From Bacillota bacterium (GTDB lineage Bacteria > Bacillota > Clostridia > Oscillospirales > Ruminococcaceae), in contig JAEWZG010000084.1 of NCBI GenBank assembly GCA_023395435.1, forward strand, positions 1 to 37,937: DNA of 37,937 nt, in the 5' to 3' direction. Shown one piece after another: positions 1 through 7,418 of this stretch (positions are counted from its first letter, which is position 1; every line of letters starts with the position of its first letter). A model generated the notes under the pieces. That model saw only the letters and a list, made by a program, of their open reading frames with translations, made no database searches and had not been told where the DNA came from. The position numbers were made by a program, and so were the translations under genes.

Positions 1-928
1 TATATGCTGTTGCATCTGACTTGCCTGAATTGATTGTTGCTGTAATTGTAAGCTTGCCTGGCTTTTTTGCAGTAAGCTTGTTCCCTTGAATAGTAGCTCC
101 TGTTTTGCCGCTATCTTTTATTGACCACACAATGTCATTAAAAGTAGCTGTTTCGGGATCAAGCTCAGTATTCAAAATCAATGTTTCTCCATTAGCAAAA
201 GAATTGTTGCATAACAGCTTTATATCATCCACAGGTAAAATTGTTCTTTGTGGCATTACTCCGCCCTCATTAGTTTTTATCCATTCATTCAAAGCACTCA
301 TATCCTGAATGAAATTATGGTTGCAATGTAATTCTTTCAATACTGTGTTTTTACTTATATCAAGTTCTAAAAAATAATTGAGATAGCAGGACAGGAATTT
401 TAAATTTACATATTGTGAAACATCAAGTTCCTTAAGATTATTACTATAACAACTCAATTCCTCAAGGCTTACGGTGTCTGGAAGTTTTAATGAGTCCAAT
501 TGATTTCTAGAGCAATCAAGAATTTTCATGTCTTTATATTCAGAAACATCCAGGCACTTAAGCTTATTATCCCGACAGTTCAAAAGCTTCAATGGTGCGT
601 TTTTAGGCAACTTCAAAACACTTAGCAGATTATTATCGCAAACAAGACTTTCAAGAGCAGCGCAGTTGCTGACGTCAAGAGATGTCAATTCATTATATCT
701 TACATTTATTTTCTTTACAAGTTTTCCATCTATTTTTTCAGGAACGACAATATCTGTTCCGGATTTTGAAACATCTACGCTTATTATGGATATCCCACCA
801 GTAATCTGTTCGCACTTAAAAGCCTCAATATGCGCAGAATCTTTTACTGAAGCGTAAGCGGGCAACCCACAAAGAAGTACATTCAAAATTAAAGCGCTTA
901 CCACAAGTGCATAAAATCTATTTTTCAC
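1..928 (-). CDS. secreted leucine-rich-repeat protein with Ig-like tail (3' end outside window)
   Basis: An open frame of about 309 codons runs to the left edge, so the C-terminus is missing. The best start is GTG at 928, with AAGGTGG eight bases upstream. A nearby in-register GTG at 940 lies inside that Shine-Dalgarno stretch. The first 24 residues form a signal peptide (VKNRFYALVVSALILNVLLC, then GLPAYA). Residues about 60-185 hold irregular leucine-rich repeats of about 20-22 residues, with the recurring phrases LTSLDVSNC, LKCLDVSEY, LKELDVSQY and FLELDISKN, each followed by a 'L.CS.N.L' step. From about residue 215 the sequence turns into a beta-rich stretch (ETLILNTELDPETATFNDIVWS, split here as two phrases, then GNKLTAKKPGKLTITATI) resembling a bacterial Ig-like (Big_2) domain. 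It is probably a surface or secreted binding protein; the ligand is unknown. The gene stands alone behind the gdhA terminator. Confidence 0.8.
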   Translation of the reverse strand, partial: MKNRFYALVVSALILNVLLCGLPAYASVKDSAHIEAFKCEQITGGISIISVDVSKSGTDIVVPEKIDGKLVKKINVRYNELTSLDVSNCAALESLVCDNNLLSVLKLPKNAPLKLLNCRDNKLKCLDVSEYKDMKILDCSRNQLDSLKLPDTVSLEELSCYSNNLKELDVSQYVNLKFLSCYLNYFLELDISKNTVLKELHCNHNFIQDMSALNEWIKTNEGGVMPQRTILPVDDIKLLCNNSFANGETLILNTELDPETATFNDIVWSIKDSGKTGATIQGNKLTAKKPGKLTITATINSGKSDATAY

Positions 929-1017
929 TGTGTCATCCACCTTATAACGTTATTTAATATATTATTACCCCAATATAATACTATGCTTCATATTTAATGT
1001 CAACTTTGCACAACAAA

Positions 1018-1049
1018 AATAGCCTGTATCAATAAAGATACAGGCTATT
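1018..1049 (-). terminator. gdhA intrinsic terminator
   Basis: A perfect 13-bp stem (AATAGCCTGTATC with its complement, 6-base loop) lies 14 bases past the gdhA stop. On the minus strand it is followed by a short T-run (TTTTTGTTG). It separates gdhA from the downstream LRR gene. Confidence 0.9.
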
Positions 1050-1062
1050 CAATTTAGCTTTA

Positions 1063-2415
1063 TTAGTAAGCAACACCCTGCCACTTCATAGCGTCAGCTA
1101 CCTTGAGGAAGCCAGCGATATTAGCACCCATAACGAGATTGCCTTCGTGGTTGTATTCTTTTGAAGCATTGTAAGCATTGTGGAAGATATTGATCATGAT
1201 GTTCTTGAGCTTAGCATCAACTTCTTCAAATGTCCATGACAATCTTTCGCTGTTCTGTGACATTTCAAGACCTGATGTAGCAACACCACCAGCGTTTGCA
1301 GCCTTAGCTGGACCAAACATAATTCCATTAGCAAGGAACTTTTCAACAGCTTCTGGAGTTGAAGGCATGTTAGCACCTTCAGCAACAGCAATTACGCCGT
1401 TCTTTATGAGCATATCAGCTTCGTCACCGTTGATTTCATTCTGTGTAGCACATGGAAGAGCGATATCACATTTAATTGACCAGATTCCTCTGCAGCCTTC
1501 TGTGTATGTTGAACCAGGAACACGGTTAACGTATTCACTAATTCTTGCTCTTTCAACTTCTTTAAGCTGCTTAACAACGTCAAGGTTAATTCCGTTTGCA
1601 TCATAGATGTATCCGTTTGAATCAGATAGTGCAACAACCTTAGCACCAAGCTCAGTAGCTTTTTGTGTAGCATAGATTGCAACATTACCTGAACCAGAAA
1701 TTACAACAGTCTTACCCTTGAAGCTATCGTTCTTCATGCAGTTGAGCATTTCTTCTGTGAAATAACATAAGCCGTAGCCTGTTGCTTCTGTTCTTGCAAG
1801 TGATCCACCGTATGAAAGTCCCTTACCTGTAAGCACACCTGTGAATTCGTTGCGAAGTCTCTTGTACTGTCCGAACATATAACCAATTTCTCTCGCACCT
1901 GTTCCGATATCACCAGCTGGAACGTCCGTGTCAGCACCAATGTGCTTTGAAAGCTCTGTCATAAAGCTCTGGCAGAAAGCCATAACTTCTCTGTCTGATT
2001 TACCCTTAGGATCAAAGTCTGATCCACCTTTACCGCCACCCATAGGAAGACCTGTAAGGCTGTTTTTAAATATCTGCTCAAAACCAAGGAACTTGATTAC
2101 TGAAGCACATACTGATGGGTGAAGACGAAGTCCGCCCTTGTATGGTCCGATTGCTGAGTTAAACTGACATCTGAAGCCACGGTTAACCTGTACATTTCCA
2201 GCATCATCCACCCATGATACTCTGAATTGAACGAATCTTTCAGGTTCAACAATTCTATCAATAATGCCAGTCTTGATAATTGAAGGATCTTTTTCTACTA
2301 CTGGTTCAAAGCTCTCGAGAACTTCCATTACAGCCTGTAAAAATTCCTTCTCCCCCGGGTTTCTGTCACAAACCTTGTCGTATACCTTTTTAAGGTATTC
2401 GTTTTTAAATGCCAT
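1063..2415 (-). CDS. gdhA: NADP-type glutamate dehydrogenase
   Basis: This 450-residue cytoplasmic hexameric enzyme interconverts 2-oxoglutarate plus ammonium and glutamate. The length and the whole sequence match the NADP-dependent bacterial family. The substrate-binding stretch GPYKGGLRLHPSV (about residue 90) and the catalytic-lysine motif PMGGGKGGSDFDPKGKS (about 125-140) are both visible, followed by the Rossmann GSGNVA motif (about 242). The N-terminus starts at an ATG preceded by GGGGGAA, in good spacing. The gene is monocistronic, with its own promoter (2449-2476) and terminator (1018-1049). In ammonium-rich gut habitats this enzyme is usually the main route of ammonium assimilation. 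The NADP preference is inferred from family resemblance, not from a residue test. Confidence 0.97.
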   Translation of the reverse strand: MAFKNEYLKKVYDKVCDRNPGEKEFLQAVMEVLESFEPVVEKDPSIIKTGIIDRIVEPERFVQFRVSWVDDAGNVQVNRGFRCQFNSAIGPYKGGLRLHPSVCASVIKFLGFEQIFKNSLTGLPMGGGKGGSDFDPKGKSDREVMAFCQSFMTELSKHIGADTDVPAGDIGTGAREIGYMFGQYKRLRNEFTGVLTGKGLSYGGSLARTEATGYGLCYFTEEMLNCMKNDSFKGKTVVISGSGNVAIYATQKATELGAKVVALSDSNGYIYDANGINLDVVKQLKEVERARISEYVNRVPGSTYTEGCRGIWSIKCDIALPCATQNEINGDEADMLIKNGVIAVAEGANMPSTPEAVEKFLANGIMFGPAKAANAGGVATSGLEMSQNSERLSWTFEEVDAKLKNIMINIFHNAYNASKEYNHEGNLVMGANIAGFLKVADAMKWQGVAY

Positions 2416-2448
2416 TTATATTCCCCCATTATTATAAATTACATTAAT

Positions 2449-2476
2449 AGTATAGCACATAATTCATATCATGCAA
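2449..2476 (-). promoter_or_regulatory. gdhA promoter
   Basis: On the minus strand, TTGCAT (2476-2471), a 16-base spacer and TATACT (2454-2449) make a sigma-A promoter. The TG dinucleotide one base before the -10 box makes it an extended -10. The leader is about 30 bases and ends in GGGGGAA before the gdhA ATG. Confidence 0.75.
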
Positions 2477-2598
2477 GTATTTGAAGAAAATATTTCATAT
2501 TTTTTTATATTTTCTTCTTTTTAATATTATAACTGAAAAAAACTGCATGAAAAATATAATTACTTTCATAAAATAGAATAACGGGGTTTTATAACTAA

Positions 2599-3702
2599 TT
2601 ATGCTAATTTAGCATCCTTTTCTGAAATCCATCCAAGTTGATCAATCAAAACACCATATGCTCGACCTTTTATTAGCTGTCTGACTGTAAATGTTCCGTC
2701 AACATAAATTGGTTTTCCACCTGTTCCCCAGCTCGAATACTGTACGTATCCCTTGTATCTTACCTTCGAACCGACAGCAAGTGCTTTAACAGGAAGTGGC
2801 TTTGATATTGTGGACGTGCGATTAATAAGGCTACTTACTGCAACCCAGCTATTTATAGGCTGGAGTAATGCTTCCGTCACACCGTGGTGTATTCCTATCT
2901 GAACCACATCATAGATATATTCAGGACTTATACTTATTGCCTGACCTCTTGCACTTGTCAATCCACCCCAGACAGAGCCTGATTTTATTGAAACCTTTGT
3001 TTTGAGTGCTATACTTCCCAATCCTGATGATGCATTTGGGGGAATATTCACAGTTTCCTCTTTTTGTGGTGGTGTAACAACAGGTGTGTTGTTCTCTGCG
3101 AGGTTATTAAGCTTTGCTGAAGCAATTATCTCTGCATAATTCTTATAAGATATATTAGTATCACAGTTTCCAATTCCATCAATAATTTGCTGACCTGTCT
3201 GCCATATTCCATAGTTACCTGACCATGTCGGCTCATCTGTCCATTGTGCAAGCCATATATCATAAACCTTTAGTCTTTCATATTCGAGTTTTGTCTCAAG
3301 CCAGTATTTGTTTGCGTAAATCATTGCATAATAACCGGCATTTTCAATCTTCTCGCAGAAAGAAATACAAAGGTCTGTTCTTGCTTTAACACTAAGTTTT
3401 GACTGCTTTTCATCCTCAATATCATATATAACAGGATAAGTCAAACGGTATGGCTTAATGACATCAAGTATAAATTCTGCTTCCTTTTCTGCCTCCGCTA
3501 TTGTAGAAGCTATGGAATAAACATATACTCCGACGTCAATACCCTGACTCTGTGCACCCTTAATATGCTCATCAAACTTCGTATCCTTGTAAGTTCCGTA
3601 TGCTCCTCTTAAAATTGCAAATTTTATTCCAGCATTTTTTACCTTAACCCAATTTATATTGGGTTGCCATATAGAAACATCAATTCCCTTTATCTGTGCC
3701 AT
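2599..3702 (-). CDS. GH25 lysozyme (muramidase), endolysin-like
   Basis: The 367-residue protein cleaves the MurNAc-GlcNAc bond of peptidoglycan. Residues 1-200 are a glycoside hydrolase 25 domain, with the N-terminal GIDVSIWQPNINW (catalytic-site Asp) and the YPVIYDIEDE strand carrying the acidic pair. No signal peptide is present, as in phage endolysins that depend on a holin. A linker rich in Asn, Pro and Thr (about 200-230) leads to two C-terminal wall-binding modules: one around 'ISPEYIYDVVQIGIHHG...LLQPINSWV', and an SH3-like one around VGSKVRYKGYVQYSSWG to GWISEKDAKL. The gene overlaps the holin by 23 bases and uses its own AAGGAGG inside the holin's 3' end, so the two are co-transcribed and perhaps translationally coupled. 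No other phage genes lie nearby. Confidence 0.9.
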   Translation of the reverse strand: MAQIKGIDVSIWQPNINWVKVKNAGIKFAILRGAYGTYKDTKFDEHIKGAQSQGIDVGVYVYSIASTIAEAEKEAEFILDVIKPYRLTYPVIYDIEDEKQSKLSVKARTDLCISFCEKIENAGYYAMIYANKYWLETKLEYERLKVYDIWLAQWTDEPTWSGNYGIWQTGQQIIDGIGNCDTNISYKNYAEIIASAKLNNLAENNTPVVTPPQKEETVNIPPNASSGLGSIALKTKVSIKSGSVWGGLTSARGQAISISPEYIYDVVQIGIHHGVTEALLQPINSWVAVSSLINRTSTISKPLPVKALAVGSKVRYKGYVQYSSWGTGGKPIYVDGTFTVRQLIKGRAYGVLIDQLGWISEKDAKLA

Positions 3703-4093
3703 CCGATTCCTCCTTATTCAGTTGCTCAAGAACATCTTTAAGCTTTTTCGGCAATGGTAATCCAAGCCTGCCGGCATTTTCAAGTATTGAAATACCTTCA
3801 TTAGTAATATAAAAGAAAATTGTTGCTGTTCTCAAAGCAGAACCGCCTCTTATTATCTGCGAATCCAGAATATGAGCCACCCCCACAAGAGAGAGAATGA
3901 TTATCTTTTTCGATATCCCCTTAAAACCAACCTCGCTTGAGAGCTTTTTCTGCACAATAGCAACAAGGCAACCAGAAATATAATCAATTACAATTACAGC
4001 AAGCAGAGCAAAGAACATTCCGTCCATACCCCCAAACACGAACCCTAAAATCGCACCTAGCCCTGCAACAATTGTTTCAATAACCTTCTCCAT
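3680..4093 (-). CDS. phage-type holin (toxin secretion/phage lysis holin family)
   Basis: The 137-residue membrane protein has hydrophobic segments at about residues 6-22 (IVAGLGAILGFVFGGMDGMF), 25-45 and 65-80. It then has a charged tail ending PKKLKDVLEQLNKEESDGTDKGN. The IDYISGCLVAI phrase near residue 36 and the 'KGISKKIIILSLVGVAHILD' phrase are typical of the clostridial/phage holin family, the one that includes TcdE-like proteins. Its usual role is to make membrane holes that let an endolysin reach the wall, and its direct partner here is the overlapping GH25 lysozyme. The start has GGAGGTG six bases upstream. Function outside a phage is uncertain: cell lysis, protein release or spore-mother-cell lysis are all possible. 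Confidence 0.88.
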   Translation of the reverse strand: MEKVIETIVAGLGAILGFVFGGMDGMFFALLAVIVIDYISGCLVAIVQKKLSSEVGFKGISKKIIILSLVGVAHILDSQIIRGGSALRTATIFFYITNEGISILENAGRLGLPLPKKLKDVLEQLNKEESDGTDKGN

Positions 4094-4121
4094 TTTTTCA
4101 CCTCCAAATTATTTGTCATAT

Positions 4122-4199
4122 AGTATACAGAAAGCGGCAGGATTTGCATACTTATATGCAAACAGTCACTTTATTTTGCATAATACATTATATGCAAAA
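4122..4199 (-). promoter_or_regulatory. holin-lysozyme promoter with paired TTTGCATA operator dyads
   Basis: The minus-strand -10 box TATACT is at 4127-4122. The position 17 bases upstream, where a -35 box would lie, falls inside a perfect dyad: TTTGCATA (4143-4150), 4 bases, TATGCAAA (4155-4162). A second perfect dyad follows: TTTTGCATA (4174-4182), 8 bases, TATGCAAAA (4191-4199). Four copies of one half-site over the promoter suggest a repressor or activator binding site. I do not recognise the regulator. Confidence 0.65.
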
Positions 4200-4242
4200 G
4201 CTCGAATTATGGCATTTCAATATAGCAATAAGAAAATCAAAA

Positions 4243-4271
4243 AGCCAGCAGGTTCTTTAAACCCGCTGGCT
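4243..4271 (-). terminator. intrinsic terminator of the small membrane protein gene
   Basis: A 12-bp stem (AGCCAGCGGGTT pairing with AACCTGCTGGCT, one G-U pair when read on the minus strand) is followed on that strand by TTTTTGATTTTCTT. It sits 14 bases past the stop at 4286. Confidence 0.85.
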
Positions 4272-4285
4272 GTAATAAAATATAT

Positions 4286-4624
4286 TTAAAACATGAGTGA
4301 ACCGAGTGTCATAAGGTGAAGTAAAAAAACAAAACTGTAAACGCTCAATGGTACAAATAAAAGATATCTTATAAACTGACTTATCTTTTTTATATTTAGC
4401 CTACATATTAAATAAAATGCAAGTATTATTGCTACTTTTAATAGTATAAAAGTATATGGTGATTTTTCATATATATTTAAAAGGAGCCCATTTGCCTCAA
4501 TAAAATACCCGACCTGTAATCCTATAAAAGAAAGAATAAGATCAACAAAATTAAGAACAAGTATTATATTTAGAATAAGAATATAATTTATTTCCTTCCT
4601 GTTAGCTGTATTTCTGCCTTCCAT
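4286..4624 (-). CDS. small four-helix membrane protein, DUF5658-like
   Basis: I chose ATG 4624 because AGGTGG lies six bases upstream. An upstream in-frame start (4663) has no such site. The 112-residue product has a basic N-terminus (MEGRNTANRKEINY) and hydrophobic helices at about 14-33, 52-72 and 80-110. The overall pattern (N-terminal helix with N.VDLILSFIGL, long middle helix, basic loop, C-terminal helix) resembles the small membrane proteins grouped as DUF5658, but I hold that assignment loosely. No catalytic motif is visible. It has its own terminator. Its upstream region abuts that of the divergently transcribed amidase, with about 150 bases between them that hold a lone TATAAT (4713-4718) on the plus strand. 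Confidence 0.7.
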   Translation of the reverse strand: MEGRNTANRKEINYILILNIILVLNFVDLILSFIGLQVGYFIEANGLLLNIYEKSPYTFILLKVAIILAFYLICRLNIKKISQFIRYLLFVPLSVYSFVFLLHLMTLGSLMF

Positions 4625-4771
4625 ACATAACCACCTAATAATAATTTCTTCTATTATTGGCAATGATAAAAAGTATATACTTTTGAAGCCATACGTTTGT
4701 TGTAATTTATTGTATAATATGATATTATTATGTCAAATTAATCGATTCAGAAGTTGAAAAGCAGGTGTATT

Positions 4772-5473
4772 ATGAAAATTATAAAATCGGCGTTTATACT
4801 TATAACATTATTTTCCCTTATAACCTGCACTTCCTGCGGTAAAATTGATCCTGTAAAAACAGAAAACTCGTCAGAAAGTAATTTATCTTCCGATGAGAAT
4901 TCAAGTGTTAAGGTTGAAGAAATTCCAAGTATAAAAATGCTACTTCCTGAAAATCTTTCAGAAGAGCGGAACACAGAAATAACACATATAGTCATTCATT
5001 TTATGAGTAATGTTATGGAAAAGCCAAAAAGTCCCTTTGAAGTGGACGATATGCTGAAAATATATAATGATTATGGAATATCCTCACATTACCTCATTGA
5101 CAGAAACGGTGAAATTATAAAATGCGTTGAAGAAAACCGTACAGCCTATCACGCTGGCAAGGGCACTCTCAACAATAACCCTAATTATGAAAATAAGCTA
5201 AACCGTTATTCTATAGGTATTGAAATAATGGCAATAGGCTCAAAGAAAGATATGGCACAATATTTTCCTAATGATGAATACAAAAGCATTGATAAAAATC
5301 TTATCGGCTTCAAAGATGAACAATATGCTTCTCTTGAAAAACTGCTAAGGAATATCTGTAAAAGATATGATACTCTTGAATACGACAGACAACATATAAT
5401 CGGTCATAGCGAATACAGCCCTTTAAAAACTGATCCTGGTGAATTATTTGACTGGTCGAAAATAGGATTATAA
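4772..5473 (+). CDS. lipoprotein N-acetylmuramoyl-L-alanine amidase (Amidase_2)
   Basis: The ATG at 4772 is preceded by GCAGGTG with good spacing; the upstream TTG at 4754 is in frame but lacks a site. The 233-residue product begins with a lipoprotein signal (basic start, ILITLFSLITC, then TSC), so it is likely anchored to the outer face of the membrane. A Ser/Glu-rich linker precedes a zinc amidase domain of the AmpD/PGRP fold from about residue 65. The zinc ligands can be followed: HIVIHF (first His), IIGHSEYSP (second His) and KTDPG (the Asp region). SHYLIDRNGEI and YSIGIEIM are the other conserved strands. It should cut the stem peptide from muramic acid during wall turnover. The gene is monocistronic and ends at a bidirectional terminator shared with trpB. 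Confidence 0.88.
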   Translation: MKIIKSAFILITLFSLITCTSCGKIDPVKTENSSESNLSSDENSSVKVEEIPSIKMLLPENLSEERNTEITHIVIHFMSNVMEKPKSPFEVDDMLKIYNDYGISSHYLIDRNGEIIKCVEENRTAYHAGKGTLNNNPNYENKLNRYSIGIEIMAIGSKKDMAQYFPNDEYKSIDKNLIGFKDEQYASLEKLLRNICKRYDTLEYDRQHIIGHSEYSPLKTDPGELFDWSKIGL

Positions 5474-5475
5474 AA

Positions 5476-5501
5476 AAGCTCCCCTGAGAAATGGGGAGCT
5501 T
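5476..5501. terminator. bidirectional terminator between amidase gene and trpB
   Basis: A 9-bp GC-rich stem (AAGCTCCCC / GGGGAGCTT, 8-base loop) is flanked by A-run and T-run (A6 before, GGTTTTTA after). It can therefore serve both convergent genes. Confidence 0.88.
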
Positions 5502-5527
5502 GGTTTTTATTAAGGAGGAAGTTTTAA

Positions 5528-6721
5528 TTATTTGTGTTCAAGTATGCGTGCAATTTCAGCAACGTCCTTGTCGCCACGACCTGAAAGGCATATAACAATA
5601 ATCTTATCCTTATCAAGTGTAGGAGCAAGCTTTAATGCACCAGCAACAGCATGTGCGCTCTCGATTGCTGGGATAATACCCTCAACCTTTGAAAGTGTAA
5701 GGAATGCATTGACTGCTTCGTCATCAGTAGCAGTAATGTATTCTGCTCTGCTTGTTGCCTGATAGAAGCAATGTTCAGGACCAACACCAGGGTAATCAAG
5801 TCCTGCTGAAATTGAATATACAGGAGCAGGCTCGCCATTCTCATCCTGAATAACCTTGCACTTAAATCCGTGGATAATACCAGGAGTTCCAAGTGTCAAT
5901 GTTGCTGCATGATCTGCTGTATCAAGACCTTTTCCAGCTGGTTCAACACCCACCATTTTAACATCCTTATCTTCATAGAAAGGTGAGAAAAGTCCAATTG
6001 CGTTGCTTCCGCCACCAACACAAGCCATAACATAATCAGGAAGACGTCCTTCTGCTTCAAGGCACTGCTGTTTTGCTTCTCTTCCGATAACTGACTGGAA
6101 GTACTTTACAATCTCTGGGTATGGATCAGGTCCTACTGCTGAACCAAGCATATAATAGGTATCCTTGTAGCTTTCGCAAAGGTCCCCAAAAGCTATGTCA
6201 ACAGCATCCTTAAGCGTTTTTGTTCCACTGGTTACGGGAACAACCTTTGCACCTAAAAGTTCCATTCTGAAAACATTGAGAGCCTGACGTCTTGTATCCT
6301 CTTCGCCCATATAAACGACACATTCCATATCAAACAATGCGCAAGCTGTTGCTGTTGCAACACCGTGCTGACCAGCACCAGTTTCAGCAATAATTCTCTT
6401 CTTGCCAAGACGCTTTGCTAAAAGTGCCTGACCCAAAACATTATTGATTTTATGGGAACCTGTGTGGTTCATATCCTCACGCTTGAGATATATTTTTGCT
6501 CCACCGAGCTGTTTTGATAGCTTTTCTGCAAAGTAGAATTCTGAAGGACGCCCTGTATAGTTCTTCTGATAGAATTCAAGCTCCTTTATAAATTCAGGAT
6601 CCTGAATTTCCTTCTTGAATTCCTTTTTGAGTTCCTCAAGAATACCATTTAATTGTGGTGGAATGAATCTTCCCCCGAAGTCGCCGAAAAATCCTGTTTC
6701 ATTTGGTAAGTTGTTTGTCAT
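5528..6721 (-). CDS. trpB: tryptophan synthase beta chain, stand-alone
   Basis: The 397-residue PLP enzyme condenses indole with serine to give tryptophan. The start is ATG 6721 (MTNNLPNETGFFGDFGGRF), with GAAAGGG upstream. In-frame codons extending to 6838 lie in the leader and are not coding. The Schiff-base lysine is K91 in the HTGSHKINN motif, and the glycine-rich phosphate loop GGGSNA is near 236. It is the canonical TrpB1 type by length and by the N-terminal GRF/PPQL region that contacts TrpA. There is no trpA, trpC or other trp gene beside it. Expression is set by the Trp T-box (6815-7085). As an orphan it could salvage indole from neighbours or work with a distant TrpA. Confidence 0.97.
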   Translation of the reverse strand: MTNNLPNETGFFGDFGGRFIPPQLNGILEELKKEFKKEIQDPEFIKELEFYQKNYTGRPSEFYFAEKLSKQLGGAKIYLKREDMNHTGSHKINNVLGQALLAKRLGKKRIIAETGAGQHGVATATACALFDMECVVYMGEEDTRRQALNVFRMELLGAKVVPVTSGTKTLKDAVDIAFGDLCESYKDTYYMLGSAVGPDPYPEIVKYFQSVIGREAKQQCLEAEGRLPDYVMACVGGGSNAIGLFSPFYEDKDVKMVGVEPAGKGLDTADHAATLTLGTPGIIHGFKCKVIQDENGEPAPVYSISAGLDYPGVGPEHCFYQATSRAEYITATDDEAVNAFLTLSKVEGIIPAIESAHAVAGALKLAPTLDKDKIIVICLSGRGDKDVAEIARILEHK

Positions 6722-6814
6722 AATAAACACCCTTTCATCATTTGTGCATTTGCACTTTTTTCGTGGAATTTCCACACTATGAATGAATGTTGTATTTTGC
6801 ACAGGTGTTTTTAA

Positions 6815-7085
6815 AAATAAAAAAGCACCTATCCTCATATAAGGACAGATACTATCTGTTATGCCACCTTAATGTCAATGTCATAATTATGTATGACTGA
6901 CGTCTTCGCAAAATGCCAACACATTTCCGCCTTGTAACGTAGGCATACGTCGAAGAATAATAGGATAAAAATTATCTGTTCACTCCGCCCTCAATGGTCC
7001 ATTTATCCATACCGTTTGCTGTCGGTTTTCAGCTACCCCGACTCTCTGAAAAGCTCGTATAAGGCTTTATCTCCATCTCATTAGT
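6815..7085 (-). promoter_or_regulatory. T-box leader, tRNA-Trp responsive, controlling trpB
   Basis: Read on the minus strand, the leader holds the main parts of a T-box. Stem I contains AGAGAGTCGG and a specifier-loop phrase TGGACCATTGAG whose codon is UGG (Trp, 7001-6999). Further on is an antiterminator bulge AAGGTGGCATAA (about 6871-6859). A strong terminator hairpin (13 bp with wobbles, 6852-6825) is followed by TTTTTT. The UGGC of the bulge can pair with the GCCA end of tRNA-Trp. Uncharged tRNA-Trp should stabilise the antiterminator and let transcription reach trpB. The bulge is UGGCAUA rather than the common UGGNACC. Confidence 0.9.
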
Positions 7086-7092
7086 TTATTAC

Positions 7093-7121
7093 ATATTATC
7101 ATGATAAAAAAAATATGTCAA
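7093..7121 (-). promoter_or_regulatory. trpB T-box promoter
   Basis: A near-consensus sigma-A promoter on the minus strand: TTGACA (7121-7116), 17-base spacer, TAATAT (7098-7093). Just upstream, between this and the rightward promoters, is a TTCAACA/TGTTGAA dyad (7129-7150). Confidence 0.88.
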
Positions 7122-7225
7122 TACTTTTTTCAACATTTTTTATTGTTGAAAGAGTTGACAAAAAATGCTATAATAATTTATATAAGTACAGGCATTTTTA
7201 CCTTCATTTTATTAAGTCCGTTTTA

Positions 7226-7265
7226 TTGGACAATTCATCTGTTACAATATAATAAACAGATGAAT
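7226..7265 (+). promoter_or_regulatory. promoter with an 11-bp dyad around its -10 box
   Basis: TTGGAC (7226-7231), 16 bases, TATAAT (7248-7253) forms a promoter about 30 bases before the small ORF at 7281. The -10 box lies in the loop of a perfect inverted repeat, ATTCATCTGTT (7233-7243) and AACAGATGAAT (7255-7265), which may be a repressor operator. A second candidate start site, TTGACA (7155-7160) and TATATA (7179-7184) with an 18-base spacer, lies upstream. Confidence 0.6.
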
Positions 7266-7280
7266 ATGGAGGAATGAAAA

Positions 7281-7403
7281 ATGTTTTCAACAATAGCAAT
7301 AATAGGACTTGCTTATCTTTTTATCAGCAGTATAAAAAATATACTCAAAAAAAGCAAGAAGCGTAATATTCACTTTTCCCAGAACAAAAAACAGGCTGCA
7401 TAA
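7281..7403 (+). CDS. 40-residue single-pass membrane peptide
   Basis: The frame is ATG 7281 to TAA 7401-7403, with TGGAGGA eight bases upstream, which is a strong ribosome site for such a short frame. Residues 1-17 are hydrophobic (MFSTIAIIGLAYLFISS). The rest is strongly basic (IKNILKKSKKRNIHFSQNKK). This layout is that of a small inner-membrane peptide with a cytoplasmic basic tail; type I toxin, regulator of a membrane protein and spurious frame are all possible. It has its own promoter with a dyad over the -10 box. Its last codons form part of the hairpin that terminates the opposing GGDEF gene. I know no homologue. Confidence 0.55.
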   Translation: MFSTIAIIGLAYLFISSIKNILKKSKKRNIHFSQNKKQAA

Positions 7404-7414
7404 AACAGCCTGTT
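7390..7414 (-). terminator. terminator of the GGDEF gene
   Basis: AACAGGCTG/CAGCCTGTT, 9-bp stem with a 7-base loop. The T-run (TTTTTTGTTCT) follows on the minus strand, five bases past the GGDEF stop. It overlaps the 3' end of the small plus-strand ORF. Confidence 0.85.
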
Positions 7415-7418
7415 AATA

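Noticed and set aside
105..857. Plus-strand frames opposite the LRR gene
   Set aside because: They are shadows of the minus-strand LRR gene, which has a signal peptide, repeats and a good GTG start.
2599..4093. Prophage remnant
   Set aside because: Only holin and endolysin are present. No integrase, capsid, terminase or att repeats are seen, and flanks are ordinary chromosomal genes.
6722..6838. N-terminal extension of TrpB
   Set aside because: The extra 39 codons lie between the T-box terminator and a good ribosome site, and known TrpB proteins begin at the internal Met.
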